A DNA stretch of 64,000 nt from Ashinkailepas kermadecensis. Lineage: Eukaryota; Arthropoda; Thecostraca; Neolepadidae. Shown one piece after another: positions 22,991 to 32,455 of the stretch. A model generated the notes under the pieces. That model was given only the letters and a program-made list of their open reading frames with translations. It did not search any database and had not been told where the DNA came from. Where the stretch lies: positions 62,001-126,000 of the forward strand of contig JAOTOM010004286.1 in assembly GCA_034440615.1 (NCBI GenBank). Reading direction: 5' to 3'. Numbering within the stretch: position 1 is the stretch's first letter; every line of letters begins with the position of its first letter. The position numbers were made by a program, and so were the translations under genes.

Positions 22991-23329
22991 GTGTTGTCGT
23001 GGAGACAGGCCAGGGTGCTGATCATGGCCGAGTGGGGTAATATAGATGGCATGTGCACACCAGGTTAGGAGTAAAGTTGAGGATATACTAAGCGAGAGGA
23101 GGCTGTACTATCCAACAGGGAGTGGTCAAATTATTGGAAAGAAGTAAATATATGGTATTTTGGGAGCAGCCAGAGTGGTGGGCCATCTGGAGACGTAGAT
23201 GCCTACACTGCCCTTGTTTGACGAAGCTCTTGTGTGCAGTGCCAGACAGGTCTTGAAGAAGTCCAAATTAAATTTTAATTTTGCACGGCAATCAAATAAC
23301 ACTCGAAAACAGCTTAGTAAGCTCCTCCT

Positions 23330-23490
23330 ATACTGATCCTCCCGGTCCCGCCGGAATCAGGACTTGTTATACTTGCTTGGTTATGGCTTAAGGCCGATGC
23401 ACTGGCAAAAATGTTGTGCACGTAATCGTTTGTAAATTACGTGATGCCACTTACCTTGGGGAGAGTAAGCGGCCTGGAGGACTACTGTTT
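23330..23490 (+). pseudogene. GIY-YIG endonuclease remnant of the PLE
   Basis: A short frame reads CKLRDATYLGESKRP, resembling the YIGET(K/G)RPL core of Penelope GIY-YIG domains. It lies at the expected distance after the RT and before the right terminal repeat. An upstream PGPAGIRTCYTC in another frame may be the GIY half. The identification rests on about 15 residues and on position. Confidence 0.45.
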
Positions 23491-23640
23491 TTGCATAGCT
23501 TCTGGAACAGAACAGTTGATACGATGATAGTGATCCTCTTCACGTACGATGTTTGCAAAAGACGAAGGACCATGCCGACATAAAAAAATAGGTGGGTATA
23601 TCTGTATCATGGATGTATAATAGGAAGCTGGCTCTGAATA

Positions 23641-26570
23641 TTTAGGGTACATTTTTATCGGTGCACTTCAAACGAATTCTAACCGTTCGTTCATCGTTCG
23701 TTCATCTATTCGTTCCACTGGTCGTTCGCTCATCTGTTCGTTCACTTGGTTGTTCGTTCATCCACAAACGCGCCATTAATTAGCTGCACTCGTTGCATCC
23801 CTATGTAGGTGGAACTGGCATCGCAATCTGGCAAAAACGCATGGCTTCTCCCTAAAGTAGATTTGCGATCTGTTTTTTTTAACCTCGGATTTTTCCCGAT
23901 ATGAAAAAAAATCAAAGAACACACCTGCATCACCACACCCAAGGTCCGGTCGTGGAAAATGCACCCCAACCTCCGCTTGGCTCTGCGATTGCGGTCAGTT
24001 CAGTGATCTGCCTCGGCTCCAATCGATCTCCAATCTGAGAGCCTTCTGTTCACCGCAGCTCGGTTGAAGTGCTGTGCTAACACATGAAATGACATCTCAT
24101 TGTGTCTCTTCAATGATGGTCTATTCGAGACTACGGGGAGCACAGACCTACTTTTCGTCCTTGCAATGAACCAGAGTTAGTCTCCCTCCCCGCTCTATTG
24201 TGCACTAGGCACCCTTGCTTTAGGGTTGGACCAAAACTGCCAATATATCGTGAACATTGCGCTTGTATGTACCAGGAATAAGCAAGCCTGTTGGGCTTCG
24301 GTAGGCATTCTGGCCCGGTGCCGATGTATCTTCCCCTCGACCTCCTACACCTGGGATGGGACACAGATTTTCATAGGCATTGGACACGAGTAAACCCCGG
24401 GGTTTGAACGTCCTGAACGAGCCGGAAGTTGAAAGTAAATTCTCCGTTAACCGAGTAATGAGTCAAAGGACGCTGAAAACGGATCTTTTCTGACATCTCC
24501 GAAACGAACATATGTGTGCATTCTGGTATGTCTTCAACAAAAGACATAGCACGGTTGTGGTTGCTGATTAACCTTGTAGAAGCGAGTTGTGAAAATGAAA
24601 AATAATGGGCGTCTTTGCGGATGTTGGGTGGAGGGAGGAGGGAGAGAGGGCTTTCACGTCGAATTTTACAGGTAATGCTTAGGCATAACGCTAAACTTCA
24701 TGAAATATGTGGGCGCCCCTCTCCCCCCCCCTGCTCCCGACCGTGGCGACGCTCATCGCTTTGTCATGATTGCTCCAATGAAATGAACGTCCAAACGGCT
24801 GACAAAAATGCCTTTGCATCATCCAATCAATATGTATTTTGTAGTAGGAACTTGACGAGTCTTCAGTATTGATGCCCACATCCAACAGAGAGATATTGGC
24901 CAGGAAATGACTATAGAATACTCATCACAATGATCCGTATATTTCGCGGGTAGAGCATATTGTTTCCTTTGCAGCAAAGTGTGATATCTCGGCGCTTTGC
25001 TCCCATTGCAAATATTACTAGCCAACAACATGCGTTTCCCGGTTTGGGCGGATAGGAATTCAGCAAACCAATAAGCCAGTTCTACCATTAAGCCTGTCAT
25101 GATTGTTGGATTTGTCATTTGCAGTTTTTTATTTGCGACAACCTATGCTCAGCATTCCAGTCATGGGTGGCGTTTGGCATGTACATTGGCGGCAAAATTG
25201 GCTAGGAAGACTAGGAACCTTCGGCCATGGCATTCAGGCCGGGTGGGGTGTCGTTGCACTTGAATATCCTGCATAGGCACACTGTGCCGCACCACAGATA
25301 CGTGTGCGGTGTAGACTATCTATCAGGCGGCTGCGTGACATGGCTTCACGGAATGTGCATTCCAATCGTTGGCAGAGCAAGCGATTCTAAACTAGATGTC
25401 GCACAGGTGGTTCATGCAGTGCGCTGTGCACGTCTTGCTCGTAGCCCGCTGTGAGACCGCCAGTCGTGTGGAGCCGTGAACGCGGCGACACTGCCAGTGA
25501 TGAACGGTTGGACTCGATCACCCGACCCTAGCACGAGCAAGTCAGCTGATGGGACAACAAGTGTACCGTGCTATATACGTATTTTTGGTGGTAGACAGGC
25601 GACCATGTTTCAGATTCCCACCTCCCACTCGTCAGTCCTATTTCTAAGCAGAGCGGTGTGCTGATTAAGGAATTTGAGCCCAACGTTGTAGAACAGGGCC
25701 TTGGTAGCTTGCTAAATGGATGGCAATTTTGCACCAAACCATTTGGTTATTACACACAGACGTGTTATTTCTGCCCCGTCCCAATTGTCTCATTAATATC
25801 GATAAATGCGCCCTTTTCCCAGTACAGGTGCCATTTTCACCGAGTTTCCCGACCGGTGATTATACACTAGAAACATTTCACGTTGCAGGTTACTGCGCCA
25901 TGGGGTAGTATCTCGGTTGGGGAAAGAATACATAGTTGGAGAGTCAGTAGCTTTATAGTTAGCGTGCTTCACTTTGAATAGAACGGCTTCGAGAGAGACC
26001 AAATTTTCGATCGACTGAATTTCCGACCGTTTGCGGCCAGTAGGCAATAAGGATGGGTTGACGCTCTTAAATATGCTTAACAGTGCAATGCGTCCTAAAG
26101 CGGCCTTGACCCCGTCTCATCTGGTCTATTTCTCTGCACACGTGCCGGAAGCCGTGTGCAATGGTCCATATCGACAAACAGTACATCGACTGACGCACAC
26201 CTCTTCTCACCACAAGCCGTTTCTGGCTGGCTCGTGGGCGACTCCCATTAGTGGTTATCTTGTGTCCTCTGTCGGCTGGTGCTGGAATCATTGTTTTGTT
26301 CCGGTTCACTCTTCACGTTTGTTCATGTTGGCACTCTAAGCAGTATTGACATTTCAAGCACATACAGCAATCTGTAGTTGCTGTGGAACATCCGTCACCT
26401 TGCCTGTACGCGCTTGACAAGTGTCCGTACTCATTATGAATCGCTTCCCTATATTGTGCTATATGCAGCATTCGTCGTTCACATTTGTCTATCCTGGACC
26501 ACGTGTCATGAAACGACGAAATTATAAAGAATCACGAATGTACGGCAACTATGCCGTGCATTCACATGTC
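23641..26570. other. No gene seen; short CGTTCGTTCAT repeats at 23680-23762
   Basis: About 2.9 kb of unassigned DNA. CGTTCGTTCATC-type 8-12 bp repeats occupy 23680-23762 next to the PLE end. Short frames only, none with a domain. Confidence 0.45.
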
Positions 26571-26585
26571 GCAACTTAGTACTTT

Positions 26586-26747
26586 GGTTGGTTATTGGTT
26601 TTTACGACACGTCGGCCGTTGAGTCATATAGCGTCGCCAATCTCTCACGCCGATTGGTCGCGGGCGAAGAGTAGCGACAGGTGAGATTCGAACCCACAAT
26701 CTTTCGATTGCGAGACGAGCATCTTACCCCTAGACCACTCGTCCCCT
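26586..26747 (-). mobile_element. tRNA-derived SINE with perfect 15-bp target duplication
   Basis: On the minus strand the head resembles a tRNA: A-box-like TGGTCTAGGGGTA (26737-26725) and a perfect B box GGTTCGAATC (26692-26683), the internal RNA polymerase III promoter. A unique body follows and the tail ends AAAAACCAATAACCAACCAA. The element is bounded by GCAACTTAGTACTTT at 26571-26585 and again at 26748-26762, an exact 15-bp target-site duplication, so the boundaries are certain. It cannot move itself; a LINE supplies the enzyme. Confidence 0.92.
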
Positions 26748-26762
26748 GCAACTTAGTACTTT

Positions 26763-27317
26763 CGTAGATTCGTGAACTACTTGGTGAAACAAGGTCACGG
26801 TCTACTTTTGCTCTCGGAACTGATTTTACTGTGCAAATGCATTTCACGAATTGGTGAAATATACTCTGGTGTACCCGAGTGTATCCAGGCAACATACAAA
26901 TGTCCAGTACTTCAAGTTGCACAGTGAAGGGGTTTCATGTATAACGCATAGTGGATGGGCGGATCCTGACCCGCCTATAGAATCTCGAACAGTAAGAAGG
27001 CTACAGACACGAGGCGTTCAGTATAGGTGGGGATAACGACAGGGCCACTTCTAACAATATTTTATTGGGGGGGGGCTATGATTGAATTCAATGTGGCCAA
27101 GTCCTGGTCTTTCGAGCTCTCCTTCCCCCCCCCATCGTAGTGGCTAAGCAATGGGTAATTTAACATCACGGGGGAAGGTTAACCCCCCCCCCCAAGTGGG
27201 AGGGGTTACGAACCCAAAGTTAACTCAAATGTCTTTCAAAGGTTAAATCAAATGTTAAAGGAGGCCCGGATGACTAAAACTCTTAGACCGGGTCGCCAAG
27301 GTGGCGGTAAAAGAGAT
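26763..27317. other. No recognisable gene
   Basis: Unassigned, with several G/C runs (27067, 27124, 27184) and GGTTAA-type stretches just before MITE A. Confidence 0.45.
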
Positions 27318-28334
27318 TTAACACTCGCACGTCCGGCGATCCGCGCCAACTTCGCATGTCCGGGAGGGGGGGGACAGATATCTGCCCCCTAAGGTCTCCA
27401 GAACTATGCTAGGTAGCGACAAACGGAAAACGGTGTTGGATAGCTGGTGACAAGCTCTATCGAAAGTATTTCGGTCATTTTCTCGCTCAGGTCAATATTT
27501 AGGTCACTGGGTCATCATATGTCAAATTCGACCAGATCGGGTGGGACCCTCAGATATTGGCACATATCTCAGGACCTGTAACAGATAGAAACAAACTGCA
27601 AATGCTATTCGACAGCCCTTGAAATGTGCTATTTACATACACTGTGTAATTTAAGGTCAGGTCAACAGATTGGTCACCGAAACTATGACCTCAGGTCAAG
27701 GTCATGGGGTAGACTAGGGAGGTCATGTAATATATCAATCGACACGTCTTGGCGATACAAGCACAAGGATGGTAATTTCAGCCTTCTAGCTCAATGCAGT
27801 GCGATAAATGCGCAGAAATGTGCTAGTGATTCCAGGTGACCTCAGCTGACCTTGGTGAGGTCACTGAGCAAAAATGTCAGCGGTGACATTGAGAATAGCT
27901 TTGAGCTACACGCCATAACCGTTGGAGGTCATTCAGAGAGCAAATATGTAACCAGGAAACATTTGTATATTTTACCATAGGCTTATAATGGGGAAGCCAT
28001 GGCCGCGACCTGACCTCAGGTCAATGCTACAAAAACCGTGATATACATATTATAGTCCTTGATAAGATCATGACGTGATATAAGTTTGAAATCAATCGCC
28101 CAATTATTGTGGGAGTGATGCCACTTAGAACTCCGAGGGATGTTGGGTCACTTCGCATGACCTGGTGACCTGACTTGAGATGACCCAGGGTCAAACATTT
28201 CTGAGGACATGCGAAAAAGACAATTGAGCAGCCATGCGAGGTTTGGCCTTGCTAACCCTATTAGTATGGCGGCAAAGTAGGAAAAACCGCAGGGGGGCAG
28301 ATATCTTCCCCCCCCCCGGACGTGCGCGGGTTAA
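27318..28334 (+). mobile_element. TTAA-flanked MITE, family 1, copy A (1017 bp)
   Basis: TTAA at 27318-27321 and 28331-28334 flank the element. The termini are imperfect inverted repeats (TTAACACTCGCACGTCCGG and, inverted from the right end, TTAACCCGCGCACGTCCGG). At each end a second copy of the CGCACGTCC-like motif or a G-run leads to GGCAGATATCTGCC, a palindrome flanked by G and C runs. The interior has no long ORF but carries 15 exact AGGTCA/TGACCT hexamers. Copy B (42044-43060) has the same length in the opposite orientation. TTAA targets and short terminal repeats suggest mobilisation by a piggyBac-like transposase; this is inference. Confidence 0.8.
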
Positions 28335-28508
28335 CTTTGGAATGAGTGGACGAGCATGAAGCTACGATCACGACCTGTTAGATATTGACATCATTATCTT
28401 TGGACAGCAAATGGTTTCAGAACGATATGCCAAACTTGGCGTCATCAGCCCTGGTCTGCATCTGCAGAGCACTTAGCTTTATGCTGGTTGGTTCATCTAT
28501 TGGACTAC

Positions 28509-28650
28509 CTTTTACGCACAGAAATCACAAAATGAAATTTGGCACTTCCTTCATATATATTGTCATCATAAGATGCACACTTTTACACACAGAAATCACA
28601 AAATGAAATTTGGCACTTCCTTCATATATATTGTCATCATAAGATGCACA
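28509..28650. repeat. 71-bp tandem duplication
   Basis: The segment from TTTTACGCACAGAAATCAC at 28510 is repeated from 28581 with one or two changes, up to CATAAGATGCACA. Confidence 0.95.
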
Positions 28651-28679
28651 TATTGGTTGTTATTTTCATTTGCACTATT

Positions 28680-28765
28680 CACACGCACACACACACGCAT
28701 TGACACACCTCCACCCCACCCGACCCACACATATATATATGCGCACACACACACACACACACATT
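28680..28765. repeat. (CA)n-rich microsatellite
   Basis: CACACA tracts at 28681-28695 and 28742-28764, separated by a C-rich and a (TA)n stretch. Confidence 0.9.
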
Positions 28766-28874
28766 CGTATATCGATTATTTACACCAATATACACCCGTG
28801 CACGTAGACCCTACGCACACACTATAATCACATTACAAGGCAACTGGGCACATTACAAGGCAACAGTGAACTAC

Positions 28875-29132
28875 TCAGTAGTGGGTATGTCCCCCAGCAG
28901 CGCTTACACACTCTTCCATCCGACTGTGCACGGAGGCAGCCAGCCGCCGAAAATATGCAGTGCGGACTCGGAGTTCTTCCCACTTCCGCGCCACCGCTTG
29001 CCATAACTGCTCCGCTCCCAGCTGACGAGCAGGAAAGCGCAGGTCCTCCTCCAGCTCTCTTACCATAATGCTCCAAACATTTTCAATTGGATTCAAATCC
29101 GGTGACCTGGCTGGCCACTCAATGGCACGAAT
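28875..29132 (-). CDS. Tc1-like gene exon 5: catalytic Glu and C-terminus
   Basis: The acceptor is GATATGTCGTCCACAG before ATT at 29132. 85 codons follow: IRAIEWPARSPDLNPIENVW, whose NPIE Glu is the third catalytic residue, then ARKWEELRVRTAYFRRLAAS and the family-typical end VHSRMEECVSAAGGHTHY with TGA at 28877-28875. The Asp-to-Glu spacing counted across the exon 4/5 junction is 36 residues, longer than the 34 of classic Tc1. The exon is open and undamaged. Confidence 0.85.
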   Translation of the reverse strand: MRAIEWPARSPDLNPIENVWSIMVRELEEDLRFPARQLGAEQLWQAVARKWEELRVRTAYFRRLAASVHSRMEECVSAAGGHTHY

Positions 29133-29383
29133 CTGTGGACGACATATCATGCTTTATTTTTTTGGTGCAAAAGTTGTCATACCGAAATAAATTTGTATTG
29201 TAGTTACCGAGTAACTATTGTTGCTTGTTCCATTCCATCATCACATGATTTACATCTCATTACACATGCCGAAGACTATATACACAATGCGATGCATCAT
29301 CATCCACAATAGATCCCACAGTTATCCATTAGGTGCATTTTGCTGTATAATGCAATTGAATTCACAGACATGCACCTGCATAT

Positions 29384-29388
<5 letters not shown>

Positions 29389-29465
<77 letters not shown>

Positions 29466-29482
29466 TACATATATATATATAT

Positions 29483-29526
<44 letters not shown>

Positions 29527-29540
29527 ACATATATATGTAA
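29389..29540. repeat. (TA)n microsatellite in intron 4 of the Tc1-like gene
   Basis: Almost pure TA from about 29389 to 29459, continuing with CATATA interruptions to about 29540. Long Tyr-Ile frames here are repeat artefacts. Confidence 0.98.
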
Positions 29541-30185
29541 TATACATAATATATATGCATGCATACATGGATGCATGTGTGTGCCTGTGCATGTGCGCAA
29601 GCGTGCGTGCATGTGTCTTACATGATTTACACGGCATTTCAGACAATGCTAGGACAGTGCACGTGACGGAACGTGGCCGACGATGCCAATGAAATAATTG
29701 TACTTCAATGCTGAGAAGGCTGGCAAGTCATACCAATCTGACTGGCAAGTCATTGCTGCTCATGGCTGAGGTTTGTGCTATTTGTCGTTTTCTGGGTAAA
29801 CGTTGTTGGCTGAATTGGATTTTGCATGCACTTGGACAAACGTTATATTGCCAACAAAACACGAAATTTGGGAAGGTCGTCCCGTATGATTCCAAAATTA
29901 TGGCTCAAAATGATCACCAAGCGTCGTCACTCATGGTTCATGCACCAATATGGTTCGTTGGTGCTATAAGACCTGCGGTGAAACAGGGCGCGGTCTAGCT
30001 ACGTTTCCAGGCAGTGTTTGTCCTATAGGATAGGAAATCTGATACAGAAGGACGATTTACGAACTATATGTGTGTACGACTTGGGTGTAATTTACACTTC
30101 ATACACCAGGGTCCAATGATAGCAGAGTTGGTTGCGTGAAACCTTATCCCACCACTCGATCTGGAAGGTCCAGTTGACTAACCAT

Positions 30186-30381
30186 AATTTTGAACGAAAT
30201 TTTAACTTGCCGTCAACGCACCGTCATGGCTTACCCGTTGGAACGTCCCGGCCATATCTGGCCAGTTGCTAACTGACTCCCAGTCTATGCGTGCACATGA
30301 AGCGACTCGAACCCTGCCTTGCCAGGACAGGGGAGACAAATGCAGTCCGCCGCTCTAACCAACTGAGCTGACAGGGTGGCT
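30186..30381 (-). mobile_element. Second tRNA-derived SINE family (in intron 4)
   Basis: On the minus strand the head has an A box in GTCAGCTCAGTTGGTTAGAG and a B box GGTTCGAGTC (30313-30304), matching tRNA consensus. A distinct body containing CTGGCCAGATATGGCCGG and GGGTAAGCCATGACGG follows. The tail is AT-rich (AAGTTAAAATTTCGTTC). The head, body and tail order is that of a SINE rather than a tRNA gene. Target duplications are not clear, so the ends are approximate. Confidence 0.65.
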
Positions 30382-30463
30382 TGGAGGAGTAAACCAACAT
30401 TTGATGACCTAGTTTTGCAGCGAGAAGCTGAAGGAAGTCACTCAGTATTACGGAATAGCTCAC

Positions 30464-30589
30464 CATGTGTGCGTGGTTGTTGAACCATCAACGGACCACG
30501 GCGGCAGTGTGGACGCTGGCGTTGTCATGCATCAATAGGTACGGCTGTTGCTCCTCGGGACGCATCTCTTGGAGAGAGGGCAGACACAC
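30464..30589 (-). CDS. Tc1-like gene exon 4: second catalytic Asp, with a nonsense codon
   Basis: 42 codons between the acceptor TTTTGTGCCCACAG and the donor ATG/GTGAGC (GT at 30463-30462). It encodes VCLPSLQEMRPEEQQPYLLM and then HDNASVHTAAVVR, where the HDN Asp is the second catalytic residue and the downstream His is conserved in the family. Directly after VVR is TGA (30490-30488) in place of a residue, followed by WFNNHAHM. CGA to TGA is a one-step change. Both splice junctions are phase 0 and join smoothly to exons 3 and 5. Confidence 0.8.
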
Positions 30590-31145
30590 CTGTGGGCACA
30601 AAACATGTCTGCAACCTTTTGTAGGAGTTTATTTCCACTTTACAGACAACCGGCATATCTAGACACTTTTTTATCAGACATTATCACATTATTAGGCGCT
30701 GCATCCTCCCTTAATAACAAAGTTAGGATGAAACCATGGTTTCGAATGTAAAGTGAACGATTTCAAGTGTCACCGGAGCCCCAATTCAAACATGGACATT
30801 CCGCCATTTTTTCCACCAAGCCAGTGCTAGACGATGACCTGGTGGTTATGTTCATGCCACATGAATGCGACAGTCAGTGGTCAAACCTGGTGACTCTGAG
30901 CTTCGTCAATGGAATACGACAGTCCGGAGTCAAACCTTGTGACTGATCTCCCTCAATGGAATACGAGAGCATTGGAAAACACCCAGGCAGGCACACCACC
31001 TGATCGGTCTGATTAGTTCGTTCTGAACTGACCTAATCAAATTCTGACCAATAAGCAGTAGATAGTCTGCAGTGCATGAAAGTTATTTTCAGCATATTTT
31101 GATTGTGTCGTTGCAAGGGATTGCGTCGCCATTGTGTATTCCTAC

Positions 31146-31307
31146 CTGTCCAAGCATCTCGCTGTATGACTGTCCGGTCTGCCTCCCCTCGATTCGATGC
31201 AAAACACCATTCCCGGATCCATCCATCCAGCCCAGACGTGCACCGTCACGTGCCCTTGGGTATGTTTTGGGACCAGATGTGGTTCAGCGAACCGGGTCCC
31301 AGTTGGC
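31146..31307 (-). CDS. Tc1-like gene exon 3: catalytic core middle
   Basis: The acceptor is ATTATTTTTGCAG before 31307. In the first part one frame reads PTGTRFAEPHLVPKH and GHVTVHVWAGWMDPG, the conserved strand region of Tc1 catalytic cores. At about 31205-31216 the frame changes by one base (loss in a G run is the simplest cause). It continues GVLHRIEGRQTGQSYSEMLG, again standard for the family. The donor is CAG then GTAGGA (31145-31140), phase 0. This exon had to be found by translation between splice sites, because neither frame is open over its full length. Confidence 0.78.
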
Positions 31308-32142
31308 CTGCAAAAATAATACTTTTAAGGACAGACGACCTCTAATTATGATGTGTAATGAAGGAGTGGACTTTGAAATGTTAAACGTGATGAGAGTATA
31401 TTTCCAGGAAAATAGGGAGACACGAGAATTCTGCCCGCTTGACATCACTCCGACAAAGTTCTTGATCAGGTTTGCGAGGCGAAGGTAGGCAGCATCCTAT
31501 AACTGCAGGGGTGACATACATCAGCCTGGAATTTCAGATCATGGATGCTAAACCGTGGGTAAGGCAGGAAACCCGCCATATAAGGTTTCTGAAATACGAT
31601 ATTGGATCATTGCATAGAACAACATACAGAAATTGTTTTCTATATTCAGTCGTGTGTCAGTATGTCTGGGGAACTCACTCGAAATCTTGAAAGTAATTGG
31701 GAATTAATCGCAACATGATGGATGGTGGGGTCTTACAAAAAATACATAGCACAACACACATGGTTCTCATGAATCGAAATCAACACTCATCTAAATGGTA
31801 TGCCTTAAATATAGCAGCACAAATTAGGCACATTTCACCCTCTCCCACACACATTTCACATGGCACGCATGTCCTCTACCAGTCCTCTACAAAAGTGACA
31901 ATAGCTTCAAGCCGACTTCCATCCACTGTGCCACACGGCAACAATATATCTGCATAAGAGCGTTTAGGGCATTCATCTAGGGGAGGGAACTTGAATGTGT
32001 GCCCGCCTCTTCCCCGATGGGAACATTTTGCGTCTTCGAAATGGCAAGTGGGCGGAAAATGATCGGCCAATATTACCAATCAGGGTAAGAGGGTAACAGC
32101 CCTGGTATTTATAGCATACGGGCTTGTTTCATATCTGCTTAC

Positions 32143-32416
32143 CTGCGCACATATATTCTGCGGACATGTCTGATCTGAAGGTTTTTTCGTCAGAAAATTT
32201 TGTTCTTGCCCAGTCCTCTTGAGGCACTGTCAACGCTTCTTGGGCGTATAACATCCTGGCTGCCCGGTGGTGATCAGTGAAGGCTGTCTGCTTGGCAGCC
32301 ACCCTGGTGGTTAGTCCGGCAGCCTTCAAACGCCTCCGCACAGTCGTGCTTGATGCACCGCTACCGGCAGCTACAGCCAGGTCGCACAACCGGGTGAACG
32401 GCCGACTTTTGGCCAG
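32143..32416 (-). CDS. Tc1-like gene exon 2: second HTH and first catalytic Asp
   Basis: The acceptor is TTATTTCTTACAG directly before CTG at 32416, in phase 0 with exon 1. The exon encodes SRPFTRLCDLAVAAG, the second HTH (STTVRRRLKAAGL, the RED half) and DWARTKFSDEKTF, whose SDEK Asp is the first catalytic residue. Past RSD the frame seen (MSAEYM) does not match the family. One base away the frame reads RRIYVRR and joins exon 3 as RPTGTRF, exactly the family pattern, so a single base is missing at about 32161-32174. The donor is CAG then GTAAGC (32142-32137). Confidence 0.8.
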
Positions 32417-32455
32417 CTGTAAGAAATAATGCAAGCGTTGGGAATAGCATTTCAT

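Larger units (their letters stand above)
22008..23640 (+). mobile_element. Penelope-like element (PLE), decayed, with inverted ends
   Basis: A Penelope-type reverse transcriptase (22169-22990) and a GIY-YIG-like remnant (23330-23490) lie between two inverted copies of a terminal sequence. The left end, from TATTCAGAGCCGGCTT at 22008, matches the reverse complement of the right end, which finishes GCTGGCTCTGAATA at 23640. The match extends inward for about 75-80 bp, including AGATATACCC-like and TTCGTCTT blocks. Penelope elements are known for variable long terminal repeats that can be direct or inverted. The whole element is heavily mutated. Confidence 0.7.

Noticed and set aside
26672..26747. 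Functional tRNA gene
   Set aside because: The A and B boxes are good, but no normal anticodon stem forms. The unit continues into a SINE body and tail and is flanked by a target duplication.
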